DNA from: Trichostrongylus colubriformis
Lineage: Eukaryota > Nematoda > Chromadorea > Rhabditida > Trichostrongylidae
Direction: 5' to 3'
Length of the DNA: 64,000 nt
Assembly: GCA_963978905.1 (NCBI GenBank)
Contig: OZ022256.1
Location: 51,632,001-51,696,000, forward strand
The first letter of the stretch is position 1. The number at the start of each line of letters is the position of its first letter. The translations under genes were made by a program, and so were the position numbers. This document shows, piece by piece, positions 47,173-60,300 of this stretch. The notes beneath the pieces are model-generated. The model was given only the letters and a program-made list of their open reading frames with translations, did no database searches and was not told where the DNA came from.

Positions 47173-48327
47173 TTTAAAGTAATGTAAAGCAAAAATTAAT
47201 AGATAAATGAATAAAATCTGATTTCTTTATGTACTGCCATGTCTCACCTCTGATATTTGATAATTTGTAACATAACTATTGTAATAATTACTTACGAATG
47301 ATATAATCTACATTTATTTCTGAATTTGTTGAGATACTTTTGAAAAATGTACTGGTGGCTTCGGAAAAGAGCGATGCCACTGTGATCTCCTATTTTTTCA
47401 TGCCCGTCAAATATATGTATACATCCAGGTTTGACCCCTCTACATCGCGCAACCGCATGAGGTGATTGTTCCCTATTCCATTAGTTTCTATTGTTACGTT
47501 AACGTATTAGTAGCATACTGGTAGCTTCAGTTACAGTTTGATTTTTAGTTTTTAATTAAGTTTAGTAACATTATACTCAGTAATGGTTTAACATAATAGT
47601 TTTGGTTTTTTGACTAAAATAAGTGCATGAGTTCTTCCATTTGTACCTTACTGAGTGTTCTCTCTGTCTGTTGAGAACTTCTTCTAAGGTTTATCCCTCC
47701 CACCAACTTCCTTACCCTAACAATTTCTTCTGCATGATAAGTTCAGGGTTATTTTTTGATTTTGTCTTTGTCATCCAAATGTCCAGTGTTTCAAGCGAGA
47801 TGACGAGAATTATGTGCGATTTTCGCCTTATCGTAGTTCGCATGCCCACAGGGTATGAGATGCGTTTTGCAAAGTGCTACCTAATGAACTGTTTTACATG
47901 AGCCTCCATAGGATGGCTATTTAGGATGCTGGGGCCAAAAGGAAGCTTATCGCTCTCAAGAAAGTCGCTGATCAGAAGAATTTCAAAGTGTGTAACCCTA
48001 GTTCTTTATACTCAGGTTATCATACGGTCATCTTCAGATAAATGTAGTCCTCCGTGTATCTTACATACCTTCATACTCGCACTAGGAAACTATGGGTGGA
48101 GTGCAAGTGTTCCGACTGGTGAGGTCAGGTCATTGCGCGGCGGATTGCAACCAGGTAAAGACAGGTAAAACACGCTGCCAAAGCTTCTCCCCTAAAAAGG
48201 CTTAGGCGAATCTGGAAGAGCCCAGACGGCAGGACACGCCATCATTCGGACAATTGGCGAGGGGCGGTAACCCAGTTCGGTGACGATCTCTAGAAACGGA
48301 ACACTTGCAACACACCCGGAAACTATT
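47173..48327. other. Intergenic DNA without a recognisable gene
   Basis: A short stretch at 47925-47990 reads AGAKRKLIALKKVADQKNFK behind a TTTAG but is too short to support an exon. Otherwise nothing. Confidence 0.3.
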
Positions 48328-49173
48328 GGTCGAACCATAATAATTACTGTTACACAGTAGCGAAAATTTTCAAATTTATTTTTCTTTATTTGTGTCTAAC
48401 TTCAGTCAACAAAATATGCCATTATAATCAACAATATATTGCCAACCAGTAGGGAGATAATAGGTGCCCTGCTTGTAGAAGTCTGGGGATTTCTGGTCGA
48501 AGAAAGTCTGGAGGCCGATTTTGAGATCTCTGTCATCTTTGAACTGCCGTCCGTCGAGGAAGTGGGTCAGAGATCGGAATAGGTGGTAAGCAGTTGGGGC
48601 CATATCCGGAGTATACTGTGTGTGGGGAGCTTCGTCCAACCAAGATCCTGGATCCTTTGACACATCAACTATGCCACATGTGGGCGAGCGTTGTCGTGGA
48701 GGAAGAAGTCTCGGGCCATTTTTCCGATAAGTTTTGCGGCTACGGTTTCGAATTACCCGCAGTAGAGAACAGTGACTGCCGTGTTGAATGATGACAGTTC
48801 CCCCTTTTTTTGAAAATTTAAAAAAAATTTTCTCTTTGCAATTTTTGAAATTTTTTTCTGTTTCAATTTGATTCGATCGAGCCATCGGGTTGCCGCCATA
48901 TGAGAGACATTACCTGGGCTCATCGACTGATCGGTTCTGTTAGTGGCCTTGCATGCTGAGGGACCGGGGCGGTGTTCGTGAATTTTGCCCCTCTCGCGAA
49001 GTTGTCGCAGATTTACTGCTAGTTGAAGCCATAGAGAATATGAATGTGTCAATCAGTATATTCCTTTTCACTCGCTTTATATACCCCCCCCCCCCACACT
49101 ACCAAATATTCCAGAAGCTTCCACAGTTTTCCCCAAGAAAAATAATAAGTGTGACAGAATTTATGGTTCAACC
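48328..49173 (-). mobile_element. Decayed mariner with internal deletion
   Basis: Imperfect ends GGTCGAACCATAA and TTATGGTTCAACC lie inside TA-rich flanks. The minus strand (48406 to about 48620) keeps the transposase C terminus: YTPDMAPTAYHLFRSL .. FFDQKSPDFYKQGTYYLP .. IVDYNGIFC. The third catalytic Asp is Ala in PTAYHLF. The first catalytic region is missing and the N-terminal region is not readable. About 846 bp remain of an original of about 1.3 kb. Confidence 0.75.
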
Positions 49174-49277
49174 TAATACGTTTATGCTTAAAAGAGCCAT
49201 GAGTTTTCGAAAAGTCCCACGGACTTTCTGCAGTCGGTCCTGGCCTCGATACACTCAGCCTGTGTAAATCTAAGCAT

Positions 49278-49560
49278 CTCATTTACGATGAATTCAGTAT
49301 TTTTTCTTTTGAATATAAATCCCTCAAAGATTAATTCATTCTTGATTGGTCTCACTGACAAGGAACGACGGGTAGATGGTGAGACAAGCAGTATGCGAGG
49401 AAAATCCCTTTCTCATATGTCTCATTTACGATTAATTCGGTGTTTTCCTTTTGAATATAAATCCCTAAAAGATTAATTTGTCCTTGATCGATCTTGCTGA
49501 TGAGCAACGACGGGACGGAGGTTGATGTTAGAGATCCATTTAAATAGCGGTAATTACAGG
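49278..49560 (+). repeat. Two tandem copies of a 143-bp unit
   Basis: CTCATTTACGAT(G/T)AATTC starts at 49278 and 49421. Each unit contains CTTTTGAATATAAATCCCT, AAGATTAAT and CAACGACGGG/GAACGACGGG. Moderate divergence. Confidence 0.8.
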
Positions 49561-50419
49561 AAGAACATTGAGAATGCGTCTAATTAAGGTCTGCGATTCC
49601 GTTTTCACCTCGTATCCAGTTGCGCGAACTTACTAGTCAAACATCCATCCACCTCCTCTGATCATAGATGAAATAATGGAATACTGGGCTCTACTTGAAT
49701 GCTGGGATGCGCCATGCTCAGTTCTATTCAGAATGGTTACAGCATTAAAGTACAATTTGGTCCATGCAATGACTTATAGGCGCAATCCAAGTTCATGCCA
49801 GTGCTTTTGCCTACCGTAGCGGGGCTGGTACCTAAAGAGCGACCAACTAGGTGGGATGGAAAACTTGAAAGGTCCGAGTAGGTGCAGATATGGGATATGA
49901 TTTAGGGAACCATACGAATGAGATCGGCGCCATTTATTACCACCACACCGCCACATATTCAAGATGACGTATAGAAACTAAGCGGGAAGTTCATATTTTC
50001 ATAGTACGCCGTGCATTTGACATCTCTCCAAAAGTGTCAGGTGCTTGAAGAAGTATTGTTGTCCACAACGTCGTAGTTCCGACATGACGACACTTTTAAG
50101 AGTCATGATGGAACCTTTACCTTTCAAGAATTTAACTGACGAGGGAGTTTTCAGCAGTAAACCCCATAGGAACGAACAATATGGCGTTATTTCAGAGTCT
50201 AAATATTGCTTCGGTCCATAGAACCTATCAAAGGAATTATCCATGGAAATTCCATTATTCGTATTCTTCTCTGATTCGCTCTAGTAGATGTAGTAAATCA
50301 GGAGGACTGAAAAAATGGAACAAGGAATTCCCTTTGGTCTGGTGCAGAAATCGAAAAAATGGAAGAACTGCAACTCGTTCGAATTTCCGCCAAACTATTT
50401 CAACAGTTACGGCGGGAAT

Positions 50420-50643
50420 GGGCGCAATCAATATGTTGCGCCCAATACTGATTCGCTTTTCATTCTGCGTCCCTTAACACATGAACGTCCCCCGAACACA
50501 TGACCTGATTGCTCCTCAGGCCGCGTTCATACTTTGCGCTGGGGCTTGGCTACGTGCACAGGCAGCGAGACAGGGTGGCAGAGGCGGAAACACAGAGACA
50601 CGCAGTCACGCTGTGCCACCAGGACCGCAAAGTATGAACGCGG
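50420..50643 (+). mobile_element. Dispersed element H, copy 1
   Basis: It starts with a perfect hairpin GGGCGCAA/TTGCGCCC (8-nt loop). It ends with a 123-bp subunit bounded by CCGCGTTCATACTTTGCG and its perfect complement (50521-50643). The same organisation is seen at 52873-53099. It contains GGCAGCGAGACAGGGTGG. The class is unknown; the size and end palindromes suggest a MITE. Confidence 0.7.
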
Positions 50644-50654
50644 TCTTGATGCGC

Positions 50655-50822
50655 TCGTGATCCCGCCTCCACTGACGGCCCACCTTGTCGGGCATTATTG
50701 TGAGGAGCTGTATCTTAGCCGCATTCTTGTTTTTTCGCGTGTAACTTTGTATGTGGTCCGTAATATAGAAATACAACAAAAATATGGGTAACAGAAGAAC
50801 TTATGCTTCCGTGGACGAGTTT
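50655..50822 (+). mobile_element. MITE family A, partial copy 3
   Basis: Only the right arm is present: GGAGCTGTATCTTAGCCGCA, TTTTTTCGCGTGTAACTTTG, AAAAATATGGGTAACA and CGTGGACGA. It directly follows element H, which may have replaced the left half. Confidence 0.65.
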
Positions 50823-52872
50823 GTTCACGACGATCTGACATATTTTATTGTAGTGGGGGACATGCTTCTGTTTCCCAGGGTTCCTCTTGCAGTGTGATTA
50901 GACAAAATCCCAAAAAATTCGTACAAAACATGTGAGCGGTAGTATTTCACCGCTGGTTTCCGTCAATCGAGGCTCACCTAATAACACTGCCCTATCTAGC
51001 ATTCTTCAATTGTCTCATTCATAGGTCTCTACCATGAACTGTTCTTGCTCATGGGAATCCAAACCCATCTCTGTAAAATTCCATCATATAAAAAAGAACT
51101 GCATACAACAATTAGTTTTTAAAAGTGATGTCTGTAAAAAGTAGAATTTTATGAAGAAATGCAACTTGTTATTCAACGAAGTGAATGGATTGAGTCTGTG
51201 AGTCATTTTCAATCAGAATCTCCATTCATGGGAAATGCCTGCTAATCCACTTAACTCACTTGCTGTCTGCAAACTGTATTGAATTAATCTTTTTTATGAA
51301 CTTCCCGCTTGCAGAGCAACTTCACTGGTTTAGGCTCCATCGATAAATTCTTGAATTGCAAGAATTTATTGTATTAGAATGTATGCGCCATGTATTTCAT
51401 AGCCTGCGTTTCATGTTATTTCGTTGGCAAGGTCCGTTTCCATAGACATCAATGTTCCTTCTTAAAAGGATTGTTTTCCAAGCCGTTTAAACAAGCTCTC
51501 TTCACTGATGAAAACTTCCAGCAGTTGCTTTAGATGAAGAATCGTCTCTCCTCCCCCTCTCTTGAGTAAGATAGAGACATAGAAGTAGCTATTCGGGTTT
51601 CAAGCCCCAGTGCTAGTGGCAAAAACGAATGGACCATCCATTCAGTATTTTATCATCGCACATTATCGTTATCATAATCGCTGTTGGTGTTAGCTTTGTC
51701 GCTTTTTGAGTCTGGTCTCTCATCAGAGCGTGTGCTCTCGCTCTTTTGCCACCCTTCTCCCTCTACCCTCAGCATTCATTCATTTTCGCACTTTTATTGC
51801 TGTCATTTTTCAGTGTTTAGCTGTTTTCTTTTTCTTTTTTTTTCGCTTTTCTGTGTCCCTTTGAGCATCTTTGTTTTCGTAAACGGGCCAACAGCTGCAC
51901 TTGGGCAAGGGTGGAACAGGTCGTTGAGGCCATCTCAGACATCGCGTTTTTGCGATTTTGCGGCGTCGTGACACCATGCGAAGGCGCAGATTTCGAGGTC
52001 GGGAAATGGCGAAAAATACGACATTTCAATGCTTGGTTTAGTAAAAACATAAAGTCTGACGTCGGCTCAAGCATTTCAGAACACGCAAAAAATGTGGCGC
52101 CATAAAACTAATTGGGCTGGAAGGATTCCTTGAATCGTATCGAATTCATTCGTGGAAACGAGTGGTTTGGCTCTCTGATTGTGCATGGCTTTTGTTGCAT
52201 AGTTAAAGCACGCAGCTTTTCATGAATGTGTAGATACCCATCCAAGAAACATCGACCATGCAGTCGGCCAAATTATGGCTTTATTAGTCCCATTCTTAAT
52301 TTTCAATGTCCCAACTAAATGGCAGAGGTGGAATCATGGTCGGACAAAGCTTTTTCCAGGCCGATTCATTTCTTATTCGGAAAAAAAGATTTTATATTCT
52401 GCTACTGATGAGATGGAGCAATTTCAGACATGCGCAAAACATCTGGCTTCATTGATATAAATTTTTACTGCTATGCGCTCTAGGCCAGCTGAGTTAAATC
52501 ATCGAAGTGTATGTGAAATTAAGCACTGATTTATCTGCTCCTGGAATGTGTCTCAAATTCAATTTATACTTGGGATTAAAAGCATTGAAAGATAATTCTC
52601 AATTCAAATTGCGCCCTTTCCGTCGACAGCTGTTCAAATGTTGCTCAGTGAGAGAAGCGAGTTGCTTTTCTGCCAGTTTTCCGATATCTGCTTTGTGAAC
52701 AAAAAGAATTTCTTTCTTTTTTTTCGTGTTCCTGTTCATGTACTTGATCTGATAAAGGGTTTTTTTGGGAACTTTCAGTGTACTTGACCTTCCTTGCGCG
52801 ATTTTCAAGAGGGATGGAAAATTTGATTGGCATGGATAGCAATGGATCCCAGGACCATGCAGTTGTCGGTGA
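50823..52872. other. Intergenic DNA without a recognisable gene
   Basis: No supported gene. T-rich frames at 51684-51971 and Lys/Glu-rich minus-strand frames near 52600-52950 have no motif. Confidence 0.3.
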
Positions 52873-53099
52873 GAAGTAGCGCAATCAATATGTCGCACCC
52901 AATAATTATTTGCTTCCCACTCTGCGTCCCTGATCACATGACCGTCCCTCACCACATGACCTCAGTGCTCCTCAGGCCGCGTTCATACTTTGTGCCGGGG
53001 CTTGGCTACGTTCACAGGCAGCGAGACAGGGTGGCGGAGGCGGAAACACAGAACACGCAGTCACGCTCTGCTAGCGGGACCACAAAGTATGGTAGCCGC
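52873..53099 (+). mobile_element. Dispersed element H, copy 2
   Basis: Collinear with 50420-50643: GCGCAATCAATATGT(C/T)GC, ACTCTGCGTCCCT, CTCCTCAGGCCGCGTTCATA and CAGGCAGCGAGACAGGGTGG. The 5' hairpin is degraded and the right end (CACAAAGTATGG..CCGC) is imperfect, so this is an older copy. Confidence 0.7.
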
Positions 53100-55631
53100 A
53101 TAATAAGCCGTCACCTAGTTGCTTTTAGCTTACTATACAATGAGTGCTTATGAACCACATGCACTGATTTTTTCTCTTTAGAGCTTGGTCAAGGAAGAAT
53201 GCCTCGATGTGGGCTTGAGACAGTAGCGAGTACTTTAAAACTCTATATTTCCGGTCTTATGAGTTTGCTTCAGTTAATACGGAAAGAGATTATTGTGTCA
53301 CGAAGATTCAGAGAATTCCTAATTTACTGCTTGGGAACACGCTTAAGTATTAGTGGATGGGTTCTTCCAGATTCACTCAGTTGCCTCCATGAAGCGCTTT
53401 CAAGAATCTCAGCAATTTCGGTACACTGATTTTTTTTCACAGAGCATAGTTTATAGTTTATATAGCCTAAACGGAAACATTTGACACCTATGCTTTATAC
53501 TTGATTGGTTCTACCGATTGAGGTCGACCCGTTTTTAGAAAGAAGTGCTTTTAATTTTTGAAGTTTCAAATTTTTTTAGCAGCTGATTAAGAGCATGCTT
53601 TTTCATAATTCTTTTTTATATTTTTTTGGATGCTTTTTATGGCTCTCATTACTTCGATTTTGTCATGGAGTTCGCTCACAGGACAGCGAGTCGGCCTCTA
53701 AAAAAGATGTTCCCCTTTCTCAACAATTTCCTACTTCGACCCATCGCCATCTTCTACTTCTGAAACTCGCTTTTTCGGAATCCATCAAGTTCACCTCCCG
53801 CGAGGAAAAGGCTGAGCTCAGAAGCATTGCAGCGTTTTTGTCATCCGTCAAATCATGCACTTTTGACATTGCACTTCGACATCAGGCTCAATAGCCATGA
53901 CAGTATTTCGCCTTCCCTTTCAGTACATCAAATGAATTGCCTCTTTTCTCACCGACTCAGAATTTAAGGATCATTAATTGCCAACCTGGGGTGTTCTCCT
54001 TGCCTGGCTGTTCGATGGTAGTTGAATTTTTCTTATCGATGAAAAGCGTCTAAGGTTTCCATGAATTTTTTTGAATTGCTTATCAATGCGTATAGTGCTG
54101 AGGATGAGGGACTGGCACGGTTCAGGAGGTTAGCGTGGTTTCCTTACCGATCCTAGGTGGTGTATAGAATGGATAGGTCCCTTAGAAGAGCTTCTACAGT
54201 GGCACCAAACACTTTGAACGCTGTCCCTTGATTCATTTCAATCGGTAAAAAGGCAACTTTCTTTTCTGCATTTGATTCAGCTTTGATAACATCATATAGC
54301 CCTATTTTCAGTCATTTCAATATCATAAATATAGTAATTTGGATACTGGCCGTACCGTTAAGTGGATATATGCTTGCAAAAGGCGGAGCTCTTTCACAAG
54401 CGACTGTATTGTTAGGGTGTTCGAAGAGACTCAACAGAGCCCTAGGCCTACAGTCTATCGCCTCCTTGGCCTCCTTGCAACGCTACTCCCCATTGGTGAC
54501 CGTCATGTGCTGCGTATGACCTTCTCGCATCACAGATCCACGTTGCTCCAATCGGTATCTTGGTAATGCGGCACACCAGTGAGCACGCACCATGCCAAAA
54601 GAAGTGGTGAAATGAGTGCCCTGGTTCTCGGGTCCTCGGTCGCTTTATCTGTTTTTTATATGTTGCCGCTCCAGCTGTTCCTGAAGCATGCCGATTGTAT
54701 CTTTTCACCACAAATTTTTGATTTCTCATTTAACGTGATTCACTTCCATATGGGACATGCCACTGCTACTTCACCATGCCACATAGCGCTTCCCACTTCG
54801 TTACTGGTGAGGAGGCAAAAAACCGCCAGCAATCTGGTAGCTTCAGTGCACAGATATGTCCTTGATTAACCAGTTACAGCTGCATAAGCAGGGAAAAGCC
54901 GGCTTCTTATCCCGCTTTTATTAGATTACGTGCAAAAGCAATTTACCACGAAGCATTTCCACAGCGCCCACATCACATCATTCTGCACTGTACACATCCT
55001 GCACAATTCATATCAGTATAGCTGGTTTCTAAGGTGATTATGCCTGAAACAAGGTCTAGAATATTTAAGACACAACAATACGGCGCCCCTAATTTGCACA
55101 GATCGGCCGCGATGCGAATTTTCTGTCCAAATGGTGCACACTCCAGTGATCCGGGGCCTGTCTGCTGCCACATATTTATATTTCTATATTCGCCATCAGT
55201 GCACAACTAATGAATGGGAAACGCAACAATGGGAAACCGCAGCACTTTAACATAGATTGGATTATAATCAAGGTAATCAATAATCGGTATGATTATCCTT
55301 GCTCCCCCTCTTCGACATGTATTTTTGAAAAAGAAGCGTTATAAGGTTATTATATTTCTATATTCACACCATGCTCTGAGAAGGCTTTTAACCAACCGGA
55401 GCGAAGAACCGCTGCCGTGCAGCTAGGCCTTAAAGGTCGCTGTACAAGCAGTCTTCGTGTCGTAGATCACTGCTTCGGTGTTCTAGACCCAAACATGGCT
55501 AATATGACCCTCTCCTGTCAGGTTTGATGGGCTGACGAAGGCTTCTCTCTTTCACTTTTCTCCTTTGTTCTCAATTCGTTTTCTAATAAACTCAGTCTTC
55601 TTCTAGTTTGATCTATCTTCTTTAATTTTAT
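53100..55631. other. Intergenic DNA without a recognisable gene
   Basis: Several open frames (for example 53595-53894 plus and 54973-55206 minus) were read. None shows a recognised motif or convincing splice context. Confidence 0.3.
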
Positions 55632-55633
55632 TA

Positions 55634-56518
55634 GGTTGTTCCAAAAGTCTTGTAGTATTTTTCCAAAAAAAATCGGTAACTCTTGTTCACTTAGAAGCAG
55701 GTCCAGGCGGTTCAGGAATATGGTAGAACGTTCCCTAAGCCTTCTAGGAAAATATATATTGACCCACCAGATCCCGTGGAGAGAGCTACAATGCCCGTTG
55801 TCGATACCCACCCAACTCGCGGTGTCATCTATTATGAGCGGTCTTGCTGCACCAAAACGACGGAAGCTTGCCACTCCATTAGCGCTGCATTGGGCAAGGG
55901 ATGTGTGAGCTACGTGACCGTGCGCCGGTGGTTCATCAGCTTCAGCAACGGCGAGATTGACATGAAGGACAAACCACGCTTGGGACTGTGCTAGTTCTGG
56001 GACGCGGAAGGAATGCTTTCCCGCGAGGTGCTGGTACAAGGCGAGACAGTCACCGAGACAGTCACCGCACCCACCAGCTCCAGCAGCTCGCCGTCGCTGT
56101 TCGAGAAAAGTGCCGGAAAAGGTCCGCGGTCACCCTTCTTCATGACGACGCCCGCTCCCATTTCGCTCCCATTTCGCGGAAAGTTCCCAGGCCAAGTTAT
56201 AGGAGCTCGGCTGGGATGTGCTGCCCCACCCACCGTACTCTCCAGACATTGCCCCTTCTGGCTATCACCTTACCCATCCTCTCGAATCCTTCCTGGCCAA
56301 GAGAAAATTCTTTGATTATGACTTGCTTGCGAAGGCGATCGCTGACTTCTTCGACTCTCAGAACCCAGAGTTTTGGGAGAAGGGAATCAACGATTTTCCT
56401 ATAAAGTGGTAGAGGGTTGCCGATAACAATGGTCAATACGTGCCTAATTGTTATTTGTTGGACGGAAAAAAATAAAAAGTGATGATCGAAAAAATACTAC
56501 AAGACTTTTGGAACAACC
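55634..56518 (+). mobile_element. Internally deleted mariner (885 bp)
   Basis: Termini GGTTGTTCCAAAAGTCTTGT (then AGTATTTTT) are inverted at the right and flanked by TA (55632-55633, 56519-56520). The plus-strand HTH part (from about 55780) reads YYERSCCTKTTEACHSISAA and VTVRRWFISFSNGEIDMKDK. After a deletion there is LLHDDARSHF, then LPHPPYSPDIAPSGYHLTHP and NPEFWEKGINDFPIKW with an in-frame TAG at 56410. The first catalytic region is gone. The third Asp is Gly in APSGYHL, so the copy cannot be active. Confidence 0.88.
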
Positions 56519-56520
56519 TA

Positions 56521-57298
56521 ATAAATTTGTTTAGTTTCATATAGTTTAGTATTCCTCTGATCATCGACGTTTTCACCATTTTTTCATTTTTTAAAATACC
56601 CTTTTGTTTTCCATCACCTCAACTCACCGATGAGTCTCAGGGATTGATGAAAAGCACATTGGTTCGTATGAGTATGTAGAGGCGAAACTACCCACCTAAC
56701 TAATTTTAATATACTAGGCTTTTTTTGAAAATTTTTCAAAGTTTTTTTTTCTTATTCGTTGACCATTGCTTCCGTATTCTTAACTACGACATGGCTAATA
56801 TGACCCCCCTTAATACCAGATTAGTAGGGCTGTCGAGAGCCCTTCGATTAATGCATGATGAGAATACAAGAATACAGAAATATAAGTTTTTTTTGATATT
56901 TTTTTCGTTGGTTCTCTCTTCTGTTTCCCCTTCATCCACTGCTTTGCCTCCATTCATTCTTCTATTATAATCATCTGTGACTGGAAAACAACATTTCATA
57001 GTTTTGATTAAATGTTGCTTCCAAAGCAGTTTTTTGTTTGTTATTGGTTTTCGTTGAGATATATGACGTCTCGTTACGTTTTCCTCCACTTGCCTTTCCA
57101 TTGCTCGTCGTATTTTCAACTTTTTTTCAATTTTGCATTTTTTGTATTTACATCATTTTCTCCCGTATTTTTCAACTTTCGTCGCTTATCAATGCATTGC
57201 TTATATTTATTTTTGTTCGCAGTACGCGTGCTCATGCAAATGACATTATTTCTACGGTGTCCTTTAGAACCTCCTGTCTACATTACAATTTTTTTCAG
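56521..57298 (+). promoter_or_regulatory. Upstream region of gene 2 ending in a probable SL trans-splice acceptor
   Basis: AT-rich sequence with no coding exon recognised. TACAATTTTTTTCAG ends at 57298, 4 bases before the ATG at 57303. A polypyrimidine acceptor this close to a start codon is typical of SL1 trans-splicing in nematodes, but a cis-spliced 5' UTR exon further upstream is equally possible. Confidence 0.5.
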
Positions 57299-57302
57299 AA
57301 TA

Positions 57303-60300
57303 ATGGGCAATTCACATACGCACACACCAAGAGGAGATGCTTCCGCCAAGAAACGTCTCGGACGGCAGCGACGGTTATCAGAGCCCGAAGGAGAGTTTGA
57401 TGACAATCAGGTCAGTATTAATATTTATTCGCTTAATTATTTACATTGAACACCTGGTAAAATGTCATTGTTAACCCTTTATTGCTCTTATAAATGATAG
57501 CATAGTATTTTCGAAAAATCCGTTAGTCTGAGATTTCATTCAATTATTTTTCTCGTTTTTTTTTCGATTTTTCTATTTTCTACTTTTTACTTTGTGCATC
57601 TTGTACAATTTTTTATTGCACTTTTGGGCGCCCGTACAACAAAATCTTTTGCCGACTTTAATTCTGATTACTAGTTTAGTGTTTTGCTTATTTATCTAAT
57701 TTCATTTCATATTTCCTTCCATTATTCATTTCCAGTGCGAATTTTAGATCTATAGCACTTTTGTATTTATTTTCAAAAAAATATTGTATTCTGTCACACT
57801 TATCACAGGAGCAGTAGTGCTTTATAAACCTGACGCATGACTACTGCCGTGTTAACTGAGACACGTTGTTGTGTAGAAGGTAAGAAAAATAGCTGACCGG
57901 CAAGTACTTCCTGGACAAACATCTCCGATGACACACTCATTTTCAAAGGATTCGTCCACGAAAATCTCCGTTGGTGATTTCTTCAAATAAGTGACGAAGA
58001 ATAGATTCTTCATTAATCGAATACTGGAAAATATTGGATGAAAAATGAAAAAATGATGATTTTGCTGATGCTGATAGCTGATATCTTGTTATGAGAGGCA
58101 CTGCTCATTTGGGGGTTTAAAGATATTTTTCAATCAAATCCCGATTCTCTGAATTTAATTCAGAGATTGTTATATAGCATGAAGTGCGAGTTGGAGTCCC
58201 GTGAGGAATCAAACTTTTCAATCAACTATCAATTCTCTGAATTCAATTCAAAGATCGTCATAAAGCATGATGTCCGGGTTCGAGTACCGTAAGAAAGCAA
58301 ATCTTTTGCAAATTACTGAGCATCCTTATACAATCTGTGACTTTAATTTGCAAGCTTGGAAACTTATAAAATGAAGAGCTCTCGACATTGGAGAAGGGGT
58401 AGGCTTGTTCTCTCGCCAAGAAAATCTAGCCGTACGTATAAAAAATTGATTTCAGAGGAATACATCTTCTATTTCGTTGGCCCGGTTTATAGGTGTAATC
58501 CCATTCAGTAGGTTTATGCAATTGAGTAGGTTTGTTCCTATAAGGCCTATAGGGTTAGGGGTATAGGGTTGGAAACTCTCGTAATACTACTTGTTTACTC
58601 AATTATTGTGTATGCGTGAGACCATATAAAGGCATATTCATCTTCAATTTTCTGCAGGTTGCCACTCCAACTTCCATCCAGTATTGAGTACTGGATAGTA
58701 GGGCATTCGGTACTGATTTGTTTGTTTGAATGTTTACTTTGTGATAACCTACATACATTTATAATTATTCCTGCTTATTAAATGCTGAACGATGCCACTG
58801 TCGAGAGTATGGATCACTCAGTGTCCCCTGTTTTACCGAAAAAGTTCACTGTCATTTCGAGCTTTGTTGTGGATGTTCTCTGAGTGCTTTGTAGTCTAGG
58901 TAATTAAAATGAATACCTATAAGAAGAGAAGCAGCTGTTTCTTGATGGGTATGATACATGTGTTCCCCAATGGATTCACTAATTTTCTGTCATTTCTCAT
59001 AACCGAGAACAGCTACCAGAAACTCCAGTTTTTCTTTACTAGAATTGATTGTTTGCCGCATTTCGCCTCTACGGAGGCCATTTAAAGTTGCCTTTTCTGA
59101 GAGATAAACCCATGCTCCCCACATTTTCCTCTCTTTTATCCTTTGTGGTGTCTATTTTATTACAATAGCATTTAACATCTTTTTTATAATTAACTAAATA
59201 GCAATAATAATTATTTATAAATAACTGCCACTGCTTTTTCACCTAATTTGTTATTACAAAAGGTGCAGTAATGAACAGGGTAAAGCACTGGCTGAGAAAC
59301 CTTCAGAGAGAATCTATAGCTAATGTAATAGCTATAGCTGGGTTGTAAAGTGGTGACGGTATCCTACGCCCTTTTTTCGAGCATATTCGTGTTAAGGTCC
59401 ACCTAAAGCGCCATCATTCGCACTTATTGCGTCGCGCGCCGCAGTCGATCACGCAAAGTGCGGCGTCTGAGCTGCTTGTATTTTAGATGTTGCACTCAGC
59501 TTGTTGACTTCGCTGGTGTTCAATAAGAAGACAGAGTATGGTAATTACAAATCTTAAAATCACAATAAAAGGAAATGGTCCATTCGCCTCCACTTCAGAC
59601 GAACCAGTGTTGTTGTGGGTCCCTAAGGCTTTTCAATAAGTAAGGCTGACACTTAATGGCATTGTATGATAACGTGATGAATAGAGAAGAAAGGAAACAT
59701 AGGCCCTTCAACTTCTGCCTACAGCCATTTTGTGAGCGGAGCTTTGTACTGAGACAATTTCTGAATGCATTCGGCCATCAATAAATAGGCTTGTCTGTAC
59801 ATCGGAGTACCTACAACTTAGTGGCTCACACTCACTAGGACAAGAAGTTCGAACCATGAACCAAGGTTCTGTGGTCGTGCTGATACTGTGGTTGTGGGCA
59901 GTACGGCCGATCTTTGTTTTCTGCAGGAGCTTCAAAAGTTATATGCTAGGTTCGATAAACTGTAAAATTACATAAGGGTAAAATACGCCCAAACACCCTA
60001 AGATCTATTTGACTAGTACTGATCATGTTTTCTTTTGCTTATTAAATTCTACCATGATCCTTTGGTTGAACGATTAGAAGCTATTCATTCAGATATTTTT
60101 GATTTCTGATGACTGCTGTTCATTCTATTGCTCGTAACTGAACGAAAAATCGGGCCTCGGTCTTCCTGACCAACCTTAGTGTTTTATTCCAGTTAGTCTT
60201 CCTGTTCTCTGTCTTTTGACGCATAAAAATGAATAAATAAATAAGTAAACAAAATATTTACCCTCAAGTGTACGCGTCGCGTTGATCGCGGCGCGGCTGC

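Noticed and set aside
47925..47990. Coding-like stretch AGAKRKLIALKKVADQKNFK after a TTTAG acceptor
   Set aside because: Only about 22 codons, weak donor (GTGTGT), no adjacent exon; may be a chance or a processed relic.
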